Assembly: GCA_023078555.1 (NCBI GenBank)
Contig: CM041204.1
Coordinates: 1,460,923-1,524,922 of the forward strand
Length of the DNA stretch: 64,000 nt
From: Ulva prolifera
Taxonomy: Eukaryota; Chlorophyta; Ulvophyceae; Ulvales; Ulvaceae
Reading direction: 5' to 3'
The stretch's first letter is position 1, and the number at the start of each line of letters is the position of its first letter. Positions 20,730 through 30,041 of the stretch are shown here, in pieces. A model generated the notes under the pieces. That model was not told the DNA's origin. It worked only from the letters and a program-made list of their open reading frames with translations, and ran no database searches. Position numbers and translations under genes: made by a program.

Positions 20730-23700
20730 ATGGATCCGCGCCATTCTGCAGCTGTGGCAGGCCTGCCAAGTACCCAACATGGTGTGACTTCCGCGCGCAG
20801 CGCAGACTTACTGGTCGGCCGCATGCGCACTAGGAGAATCCCAGTAGTGGGATCGTTTATTACTAGAGACGGGCGTTTTACGGACCGTGCCCGCGTCGGT
20901 GGCTCAAGTGGTCCAGCATCCGGGCCTGGGGTTGAGGTGTGGTGGGGCCTGGGGTTGGTCTTGCGGGACGCCGTGGTCGTCAGTTGGGACCAGGAGCTGG
21001 GTACGGCCAAGGAGGTGATCATTACAGCCTGTCTCCTGTTCGCCGGCTGGCTCCACGAGCAGACTCTGCTCGTGTCCTCGTGGGAGGGACATGGGAAGAC
21101 CCAAGTTGGGTGTACGGAGCCCCGGAGGTGGAAGCCTCTGAAGGGAACGACGGAGGTGTGGGCCTGTTGGGCACGTGGGCGGTATCACATGTTCATGACC
21201 TGCACCCTCGCTCTGCTGCGACCGCCTGTTTGACTGACACCGCCTGTTTGACTGACAAGGGGCCCAGCCGACGTGCGGAGTGGGTGAGGAGTTAGTGCCA
21301 CCACCTGTGCAGGTTAGGGTGACCGGCCTGGTAACCGATTCAGGCGTCCGGACAACAGCAATCACCGAGGCAAGAGATCCGGAGCTGGCCCAGCGCTATG
21401 AGATTCCACATGCCAACGTGGGGGATAAGCGCAAAGGCCCGGACCCCCCGCCTCCTGACGGTGTGCTCACGTTCCATCTGCGGCAGTCAGTCCCTTTGGC
21501 ACCCCGCGTGCGCGCCAACACCACCGCGTTTGTACATAGTTGAAGTACCTGTAGTTCATTGGCGTGTCCCAGAGGTCCCGGGTAAGGCACTTAATCGGAG
21601 TCGTCGGTGCAGTTTTCTGGTGCTCAACACCCCGACACATTGTGTGGGCATGGGCTTCGTACGTCTCCGGCCTGTCCCCACATGCCACAAAACTGTGGAC
21701 CGCCGGGAAGCAGAGTGCCGCGGAGGGGGGGGCCGAGGCAGGCCGGAGCAGGGAGAGACCCACCTCCAACCTTCCAGAGGGACTCAACCCTCTGGTAGCG
21801 TGGGTCCTGTATGAAAACGCACACTGCAGCCGTTTCCGCAGCGTGAATGAAAAGCTGCTCCAGCCGGCCGATTCGGTAGCCCGGCACATTGGGGACCGGT
21901 GTCACGCGATGCTGGCCAACACAAATGGGGTCCCTGCCACCCCGGTGTACGAGCTGACCTCGGGCGCTCCGGTCTTAGCGGACATGGACGCCTTCCACTC
22001 TGACCTCATCCACGCGCTCGTGCGCTCCTGCGACTCTACACTTTTGCGGTGTTGTTTGGCAGCATTGCATGTATGCGTGCGGGTTGTTCACAGGGCTTGC
22101 ATGCACCCGCGCATGCATGGTAGTGGCTGTGGTGTCACCGTTACGGGTGATACCTCGGTCCTGCCCTGTCACAGGGCTGCGCTCGAGTTGTCCAACAGGC
22201 CTCCTTGCGTGCAGGATGTGAAATGCCTCGGCGACTTCGTCGCCGCTGTATCCACTCTAACACCCTGGGTGTTGGCTTATGCGGCGGAGCACCCGCTGTT
22301 CGATAGGTCAGGGGTGCGATGCGCCAATGTTCTGTAAGTGTCAGCTTGACCTGCGTGACTGCGTTCTGCTATGGCTTCCACCAGTTTGTCCATCCCCCCG
22401 GGCTGGTTAACACCTTGTTCCAACCGTGCAGGGAGACCGAGTTGCCCGAGCCCTCCGCCCCAAGTGGAGCTCTGTCCACAACTTCTACTCCCACATTATG
22501 GGAGCATGTGTAGGGCTGCGGCGAACCACCGAGGACCTGGCGGCATTCGCCGAAAGTGGTGTCCACCTGTTCATGCATGCCTACCGGCGCCTCGTCGCTG
22601 CGGCAGTGACCGGCCACCCTGGGGCGCCTGTCCTGGAAACGCGGGGCCAAGAGGACATTCCAGCGATGGAGCCCACCCTCCTGGATCCTGCCTTTGCCGC
22701 CATCCTGGTGTGCGTGGTGAATACCAGCTGTGCGCAGTCTCCTTTTCGTTTGCCATTGTGCCTGTGCACTGTACAGTGCTGCCTTGTAGTAGCCCCTCGT
22801 GTGGGGCAAGCCAATACTGAGCAGGCGTTGCGGACACCTGAAGCACACGGCGCGTGCAGCCGTGGTGAAGTCGGGGTACGGTCTTCCCGTCAAGAAGTTG
22901 GTGGGCGAGCTGCTGCCCTTGTGCCCTTCCCACACGCTGTGGCACTGGGCGCTCCGGAGCTGGCGGCACCTGAGTGTGGCGCATAAAGTCTCCGCGGGGA
23001 GCAGTTCGGGCAGGCCGGTCTCCACGACCGCCGTTCGCCTAAGGCCAGGGACGTTCCCTGAGATCAAGGACTGGGGATACGCCGGCGCTGTGGAACTGGC
23101 AAAGCTGTCAATCGCCAAAGGAATGCAGAGTCCAAGCTGCTACAAGTGCGCACACTCCGTAATCCGTGTGTTTCCGTGCCAGCGGGTCTCTGCTTACTAA
23201 ATTGCTGTGTCTATTGCCTGTACCATGTGTCCCAACTTGTTATGAAATACCCTGTGGCCACTTCAGTGTATCTTTCTTTGGGTGCAAATCTGGTACTTGT
23301 GCAGTGCCGAGCTCGTCCACATACCCGCGGGCATCCTCGCCGCTCTCCCGGAGGACAGCCGCCACCCCCCTGTCATACCACCAAGTGCGGGCACGGGGGG
23401 GGTCGGCGTCGGGCGCAGTGCAGCAGAGAAGGCTGCTGCTGACAAGCGCGATCGTGTAGCCGGTGGGAAGTCTGGAGTGGGGAGGGTTACCGGCGCGGGA
23501 CGCACCGGTGCACGCAGTAAGGCTTTGTTGCTGCGCAAACTGGGCGCCCGGAAAGCCGAAAAGGGAGCCACGGCTGCCAGTGCCCCCACGGACAGCGACA
23601 GCGACACAGAGGAGTCCGTTGGGCGGGGGGGGGCCCTGGGCCGTCCAACCGGGGGGTCAGCGGCTCCTAAGCCGCTCGGTAGCGCTGATGCAGTTGTGTC

Positions 23701-24979
23701 CGGGCAGGGAGGACCAGCTCCGCAGCCGAGGGGGGGCGGGGGGGCAGCGGCTCCCAAGCCGCTGGGCAGCGCTGACGTAGCTATGTCCGGGCAGGGAGGA
23801 CCAGCTCCGCAGCCGAGGGAGGGCGGGGGGGCAGCGGCTCCCAAGCCGCTGGGCAGCGCTGACGTAGCTATGTCCGGGCAGGGAGGACCAGGTCCGCAGC
23901 CGAGGGAGGGCGGGGGGGCAGCGGCTCCCAAGCCGCTGGGCAGCGTTGACGCAGCTATGTCCGGGCAGGGAGGACCAGGTCCGCAGCCGAGGGAGGGCGG
24001 GGGGGCAGCGGCTCCCAAGCCGCTGGGCAGCGTTGACGCAGCTATGTCCGGGCAGGGAGGACCAGGTCCGCAGCCGAGGGAGGGTGGGGGGGGTGAGGAT
24101 GGCCTGGTGCCTGATCCAGCAGAACCCGGAGAGTTGCAGTCCACAGTGGCAGCAGCCGGCGGGCCGCCCGAGTCGCTGGCTCCTGTCAAGCCGCCGGGCC
24201 TTGCAGCGCCATCTGCTGTACCTGCAGCACTTCCGTTGGATGGGGCATGTGCCCCAGACGACCTGGGATGGGGTCTCATGATGCCGGTCCGCCCGAGCGA
24301 GGTGAGTGCCGTGCCTACTGCTGCACAGCCGGGTGGGGCCCCAAGCCGAGTTGCATCGGCAGGGCCGGGTCTGGCCAACCCATCTTCCCCTCAGGCGGGC
24401 CCTGGTGACTTCCCCTACCCCGTGCAAGCGGCGGGGGTGACACTCGGACCGGCTGCATTAGGGGCAAGGGAAGCTGTCGGTGGCCATGGCGATGGTGTTG
24501 ATACTGCTGGTGCCATCACCGACTATGCATCAGCCATCGCCTTCGCTGTTCGTCTTACAGATGATGCGTCGGACGGTCTTTCCGGTATGGGCCTTGAAGG
24601 TGATTCGGATGATGATCAGGCGGGTGAGGAATTCACACCTGGGCCCCCGCCATCCCAGGGCATCCACCTGCAGGATGACGAGGGCAGCCTGCAGCTGACT
24701 GTGGACCAGTGTCCCGCAGCGCGGCAAACCCACCTGCGGGTGGACGCCTACTTAGACATCTCGCAGGCACATGGAATAGGGCGCCCTGCTCAACTGCGGC
24801 TCATCGTGGTAGCCTGCCAAATCATGATGTTGAGTAATCCCAGGCTGCAGTGGGATCCGGAAGCGCTGACTGCCAGCCTGCGGTCGGTGATTCAACTGTA
24901 TGGGCTTCTGCCTGACGATGCCACTGTCAGTGAGATCATCCAGCTTTTCCAACTAGTATGCTCCGTCATTTTCTATTAA
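20730..24979 (+). CDS. unknown transposon-borne protein A, multi-exon, repeat-rich
   Basis: Not recognised. The model starts at the ATG at 20730 (MDPRHSAAVAGL). Well-supported phase-0 exons are 20730-21155, 21313-21531, 21714-22019, 22215-22313 and 22431 to about 22708; later coding blocks lie at about 22830-23135 and 23300-24955. Donors include GTGCGC and GTATGC. The encoded segments include VAWVLYENAHCSRFRSVNEK, WSSVHNFYSHIMGACVGLRR and FPEIKDWGYAGAVELAKLSI. The last exon begins CSAELVHIPAGILAALPED, has five tandem 29-residue repeats, an acidic stretch (GDSDDDQAGEEF) and a C-terminal helical part (AQLRLIVVACQIMMLSNP). More exons past the donor near 24956 are possible. It is transcribed toward the protease gene. 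It could be an accessory DNA-binding protein of the element, but no motif shows it. Confidence 0.55.
23657..24091 (+). repeat. 5 x 87-bp coding minisatellite
   Basis: Five in-frame copies of a 29-residue unit, consensus AAAPKPLGSADVAMSGQGGP followed by APQPREGGG, in protein A. Copies 2-3 and 4-5 form closer pairs (SADVAMS versus SVDAAMS), which suggests stepwise duplication. The length is a multiple of three in each copy, so the frame is kept, and this supports translation. Confidence 0.85.
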
Positions 24980-25243
24980 CTTGCCCTGAACGTGACAGCT
25001 GTTTGCCCTAGCCCCCCACTGTTGCAATTGCTCCCCCAACCCATAACCTGTACCGCCGCTCCGCCCTGCCCCTTGTCCTCTATCGGTAGTTGCTACGGCG
25101 TTACACGCTTCTCCAAGTGCAGGGACGCCAGACTACCTAGGGGAGGACTGTAAGGGAGTGCCCGGCGGTCGATGACGCACTACAGGGGGTATGTGGGCTT
25201 GCGGTAGGGTTCCGTGACTGGGTTCGGGGAGCGGTGTTTGGGC

Positions 25244-25254
25244 GGGGGGGGGGG

Positions 25255-25302
<48 letters not shown>
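25244..25302 (+). repeat. G homopolymer of about 59 bases
   Basis: G run broken by a single C at 25255. It lies between convergent genes of the transposon and can form G-quadruplex or R-loop structures. The exact length is uncertain in an assembly. Confidence 0.8.
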
Positions 25303-26101
25303 CTGTGTGATTGCAATCTCGTTTCCCTGACGTGCGGTTGAGCCTTGATTTGTTGGGCGTATGGATGCAGTCATTCTGTGCTGTCGATGCTGGTTTCCCA
25401 GTGTCTGATGATGGTCCTTGGGGTATTAACGAAGGCCACCTGTTGGCATGCTGTACCTCAGTACATATGTGACAGATCGGCTGCGTGAGCCTGGGTATCA
25501 AATGTGGAGCTTTTCTTATGCCTCTACAGATGTACTCAATAGACTGCGAACCCGCTACCCTTCGTCCTGCATATTATAGCCGATGCGTATCGTTTCTGTA
25601 TTGTCGAGTGTACAAACTGTCCAAAATGTGACATGGTACAAGTAATCCTATCGCAAATAGACAGGTTCAGCACTCAGTGTACAACTTCCGGTGTATCCGT
25701 TGTAACGGTAGGCAGTCAACCACCCTAGGTCGAGATTTGACAGGTCTACCTCTACAGTAGCCCCTTCGCCAAAGGGACCCTGTGGCCACCTGCCCCATGG
25801 TCTCCGCGTTCCTACGACCTACATTAGCAGTGGCACATACAGGACCCCTGCCACCTGACTGGCGAGCTCACCACCTGCTGCTTGGCTATGACAGTTATCC
25901 TACCGGCGATGATGTCCACGTCTACATGACTCAGCGACGCAGTTGCAGGTTCTTGGCCATTAACTGGTTGTATTGCCTGCAGATTGTTTTGACGTGCGGC
26001 TTTGCTTCCTCCATGAAGTCGTCAAAACTCGCTTGGAGATACCACAGCCTGCAGTCAGGTAGTTCCTAGTGTGAGACTTATTTGATATTGCGGCGTTGCG
26101 G

Positions 26102-26102
<1 letters not shown>

Positions 26103-26137
<35 letters not shown>
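26103..26137 (+). repeat. G homopolymer of 35 bases
   Basis: An uninterrupted G run just downstream of the stop of the protease gene, which reads the other strand, where the run is C. It is the same type of tract as the one 860 bases to the left. Confidence 0.8.
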
Positions 26138-26138
<1 letters not shown>

Positions 26139-26188
26139 GCTCTCCCGAGGTTCTGAATACGTAATGGGACTGCTACCCCTGTGGAACC

Positions 26189-28477
26189 CTACTGCGCCGA
26201 GATGCATCGAGGGAAACAGGTAGCCCTGCTCATCACAGTTGGGTGTGGAGGTGCATACCTCAACTCTTCTTCGGACTTGTCTGAAAAGGGCGGAGACTGG
26301 AGGTGGCGGTCCCATCTCGCGTCGGCTAGAATGCTGGTGGCATCTTCCGCGGATAGGTGGCCCAGCACATCGCCACCTCTCCCACCCCGGTGCCACTCTT
26401 GTATGAGTGCCCGGGTTAGGAGGATACGGTACAAAACCGCGTGTTGCACGCTGATGCGCTTTGTGCGAACAATGACCCTTCGAGTCACTTCCACGCCGTG
26501 CTCATCACTGCGCACCATGTTCCCCCCCTCCTGTCGCATCTCGCTCATAGCCTGGCATACCGCGTCGGCCATTACAGCTGTGTAGACCCCGCAGTCGTGG
26601 CCGTTCCGTTGCTGCGGGACTCCGGCGACCTGTACTCCACAGTGGGGTCTGGTGGGGGACTGAGGTGACATCGGGTAACCGATGCAACGTACGGTCCAGA
26701 ACGATGGTACGGCCCAGTGGGGTGCTGTCAGGGGTGGGGCCGGGATGCGGGTTGTTAACAGGGCTACAAGGTAATTTGATGCTTCATCCGACTCGCTGTA
26801 CGCATATTTCAGGGACTGCTAGGCCTCGTTCTAAGCAGCGTGTATAACAGTGAGATTCGAACCTTCGTCAACTTCAGCATTATCCTCGCCGTAGCTTTTG
26901 TCGGTCGGGTGACCAATCTCAGGTTGTGTCGCCGGCTCTGTCCTGCCGGCAGTGACTGGGGCTTTGGGGGGGGGGTTGGCATGAGCGGGGGCCCTGCCCT
27001 CCGCCTTGTCGAGAGCCCTGCAGAGGGCCTCGCTTAGGGCGTCCTGCACCCGCTCAGCTGTGCCCGGCCCGGCTTCCGTAAAGCTGTCAAAAAATAACAT
27101 ACTCGGGGTCTTGTCTTGTAGCATGAGCCCTGCATCAAGCCGACACAATGCGCGTTGACAGTCAGGGGCCTCCCCGCCGGGTGAGAGGACGATATGCCCA
27201 CCTAACACTCTGCACAGGCATGGTCAGGTGAGGGAGCGTACATGGATGCCATACGACAGCCAGCGCCCAGTGGCCGTTCCGCGGGACTGGGACGAGGATA
27301 CAATCGTGTTCGAATGCATGAGCTCCGTGCAGCCAGCTCCCCAAGGCGACGGTGCGGCTATCAGTCCATTCTGCTCCCGAATCCCCAATGCACACCCTAG
27401 CCATGTTCTGGCTGGGCACGGCGATGACACCCCCACCTGCCAGCTGCACACATCTAGCGCACGCATAATCTACGTGGGACGACTCCAGCCACTCCTCGGG
27501 CCACCCTCTGCCGAGGGTTTCCAAGCTCACTACCACAAATACCCTAGCTTCCCCGAAGTGACCCAGCTGCACCGACACTCCCCCCGTCGGTGGAGATGGC
27601 TCGTCGTCTTCGCCGGAGGAAATCTCCGTCGCAGGTTCCCCCTCATGCAACTGTACGGCGCCAGCTCCTGGAGCAATGGGCGACCACAGCTGCTTCAGTT
27701 TCGCCCGAGGCTTGGCTGGCAGGTTTGAAACCCACGCCGGAGGATCAGGCGAAGGCGGGGCCAGATGTGCGACGGACAACATTCCTTCAGCCACACCTTC
27801 AGCCATGGTAGCAGCATCTCGGCCGGCCGCACCCGGGTGGGGGGCAGGCAACCTCGGTCCCACCAGTCCGGGGGTAGCCCCAGACGGGTCGGCGTGTGGC
27901 TGCGCCGTGGGGTCTGCGCCGCCTGGGATGGGGGTGGCCGCGCTGTACCCGGCCGCATTGGGGGGAATGGGGCCAGGCCCGGCAGACGGGCCCGCGCCCG
28001 CTACCACCCTACCACCAGGGTGGTGGGGGGCGTCGCTGTGACTGTCGTCCTCTCCTGCTGCTGGGAGAGGCTCTGTGTTGGACGCACCTGGCAGCACAGA
28101 CTCCTTGGGCGCGGGCGGGGCGGCCTGTGATGGAGCGAGGCCCTCTATCGGTGGGGGCAGACATCCGGTGGTCCTGGAGGGTGGGGAGGCAGGGGCCTCT
28201 AGGGTGCCGGGCTGTAGTTGCTCAGGCGGCTCTGTTGTCTGGGGCCCCCCATCGGCCCGGGGGTTCGCGTGCTCCCCCCCTTCGGCTGGCTGACTTCCCA
28301 AGGCCCGCTCTACTGCGGCAGCACCCCCTCGCCTGCCACGATGGGCCCCCCTTCGCAGCTGTGCTGGCTGTTGTAGGCTCTGCCCACGGCTAAGGAGTCG
28401 CGCGGCAGAAATGAAAGTAAGAATTGAACCGGTGACCTCTAGAGTACACACGACATGCTCTAACCACTAGGGCTCAC
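26189..28477 (-). CDS. Ulp1-like cysteine protease (C48) of the CACTA element
   Basis: SUMO-protease-fold cysteine peptidase. All catalytic landmarks are present in order: His in VPVPRNGHWALAVVW (exon ending at 27242), Asp in MLFFDSF (exon starting at 27201) and Gln/Cys in VPQQRNGHDCGVY (last exon, about 26189-26633). The first junction is clean: donor GTACGC, acceptor TTAG, phase 1, giving WHP-C-GHIVLSPGG. A proline/alanine-rich, poorly conserved N-terminal region of about 300 residues precedes the protease domain. The first in-frame ATG after the upstream stop lies well inside it, so the true start may be in an upstream exon, perhaps the coding segment at 28859-29812. Ulp1 domains are known companions of CACTA and Mutator-like transposases in plants and fungi. 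Their role in transposition is unsettled. Stop at 26189-26191. Confidence 0.8.
28410..28477 (-). other. tRNA-like sequence (A-box and B-box only)
   Basis: Read on the - strand it runs GTGAGCCCTAGTGGTTAGAG, then GAGGTCACCGGTTCAATTC. CTAGTGGTTAGAGC resembles a tRNA A box and GGTTCAATTC a B box, at plausible spacing. However, acceptor, anticodon and T stems do not pair, so it is not a working tRNA. A tRNA-derived SINE head or chance are both possible, and it overlaps the open frame of the protease gene. Confidence 0.25.
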
Positions 28478-28858
28478 CTGAAGCAACGAGTCCTTTGTTA
28501 GATGACTCCTCCCTTGATTATGTCATCTATATTCTTGGATCCCCAGATATGGATATCCCACAACACTTCCCCCCTTAACGAGGATCGAGCGTAGGGAGAT
28601 CCAGATCTGATAACTGTGGGATATCTTCGATGCTCCTGATGGAATGTTGGAACCTTCTCTTCGCGTCCCGAGTCCACGGGGGCCCAACCCGCTATAACCG
28701 AACTCATATAATTGGGACTCCCTTAAGCTCGAGAGCTATGCTGACTGGGATGCGATCGCTCGGGAGGAGCTCACACAGCGGAAGGTGTAATGAAGATGGA
28801 AGATGTAAGGCAGATTACGAAGTCTGCTCACCGATACCTGTCAAGACGCGTGTTAGTC
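28478..28858. other. AT-richer gap between two - strand coding segments
   Basis: Base composition is visibly lower in GC than the neighbouring exons, and there is no coding frame. It holds an 11-bp inverted repeat GATATCCCACA / TGTGGGATATC (28552-28562 and 28615-28625) enclosing 52 bases. It could be an intron of the protease gene, or a small nested insertion. I found no target duplication. Confidence 0.45.
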
Positions 28859-29812
28859 TCATCGAGTGTGCACAGGGGTTAATGCGCGTGCCTGATGCCC
28901 CCCCCGAACCGGCCTCCCCCCGTGCCGCCAGAGCCGCTGCCCACGCCGGCCCCTGGCCCCGCCCTCCGATGCACTGCCGACGCTGGAATCAGCCTGCACC
29001 GAAGCACGGTCCTCCTCGGGTTCCGGGGATATGGCGTGCCTCGGAACTCCCACCGGACTCGAGCGAGTGGCGTCCCCCAGATCGATCTGCAATGCCATCA
29101 GCGGTGCCTGTAGCGGGGACTCCGTTACCGCAGCCGCTGGCCACTTCGGTACCGGATTCCGCGGAGCCGTGGACTCCCGCTCTACCCATTCCTTTATCCT
29201 CTCTGTCCCGCCTGTGAGCAGCACACGCTCGCGGGCGCCGCCGACATCCTCCGCCACTCCCACCGTGTCCAGGCACGATCTATACAACACAACCTCAGGG
29301 GGCTCGCACGGGGCCTCGGTACGGACTGCGCGCTCGAACGCGAGTGCTCGAAGGTCATGCCACAAGGACACCATCTTCCATTCTACGTAGGAGTCGTTGT
29401 CCGTCGGGGTCACTGCGTCTGCCGCTTCTTTCATCGCCTGTATCGAATCAAGGTACGTCTCCAGCCCATCCCCTCCGGCAGCTACCACACAACCCACCAT
29501 GGTAATGTCTACTGCTGTAAGAACGTAGCCAAGACCCATGAGATCGACGGGGAATCCCGGGTCCCGGCCGCATAGCGATATCTCAGGGATGGGTTGCCCA
29601 GGCGTCCACTTCCCTCTCTCTGCGGCCTCCACGAATCGATAGAAAGACTTCTCATACGACTCATGACTGTTCAAGTTAGCTAGCAATGTCCGTAAGGCCC
29701 CATCCGATATCATACTTGCACACGACAACAGTACTCTGATATTCACCGCGAATTGAAACCTCACTCCTTCGTCAATTTCAACATAGACTGGCAAAGACGA
29801 TTGCACAATCAT
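28859..29812 (-). CDS. unknown - strand coding segment between transposase and protease
   Basis: An ATG at 29812 (MIVQSSLPVYVEIDEGVRF) opens 318 codons with balanced, protein-like composition: LLANLNSHESYEKSFYRFVE, GFPVDLMGLGYVLTAVDITM, DNDSYVEWKMVSLWHDLRAL. It ends in a hydrophilic arginine/glycine-rich tail. No domain is recognised. It begins about 230 bases after the transposase stop, on the same strand. It may be a separate gene or the N-terminal exon of the Ulp1-like protein, spliced near 28875 (CCCT|GTGCAC). The tail may be intronic read-through. Confidence 0.55.
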   Translation of the reverse strand: MIVQSSLPVYVEIDEGVRFQFAVNIRVLLSCASMISDGALRTLLANLNSHESYEKSFYRFVEAAERGKWTPGQPIPEISLCGRDPGFPVDLMGLGYVLTAVDITMVGCVVAAGGDGLETYLDSIQAMKEAADAVTPTDNDSYVEWKMVSLWHDLRALAFERAVRTEAPCEPPEVVLYRSCLDTVGVAEDVGGARERVLLTGGTERIKEWVERESTAPRNPVPKWPAAAVTESPLQAPLMALQIDLGDATRSSPVGVPRHAISPEPEEDRASVQADSSVGSASEGGARGRRGQRLWRHGGRPVRGGHQARALTPVHTR

Positions 29813-30041
29813 CAGGTAGTATACTGTGCAATGGAGACGACATGCGCTAGCGATTGCGACGCCGGTGGTCGAAGAAGGCCACATGTGGCTACACGCGCAC
29901 TGAGTACAGGGACTGGATGAGGCAGGTGACCACCGGTGTACATATGTTGACGCTGAACACGACCCGACTTGGTCCAACTTGGCCCCAAATGACCCGTCCC
30001 CCAGGGACAGAAGGGATAGCTTACATGACAGCAAGGGTCCT

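Larger units (their letters stand above)
24980..26188. other. convergent interval between protein A and protease genes
   Basis: No gene is assigned. It contains two G homopolymers (25244-25302 and 26103-26137). An open + strand stretch around 25790-26069 (LPPDWRAHHLLLGYDSYPTG, then DDVHVYMTQRRS) could be a last exon of protein A, because it follows a good acceptor (CTCTACAG at about 25755), but no junction could be confirmed. Confidence 0.45.

Noticed and set aside
20828-20839. A second CACTAGGAGAAT, identical to the first 12 bases of the left end
   Set aside because: Similarity to the right end stops after base 12, there is no matching target duplication, and it lies in coding sequence of protein A.
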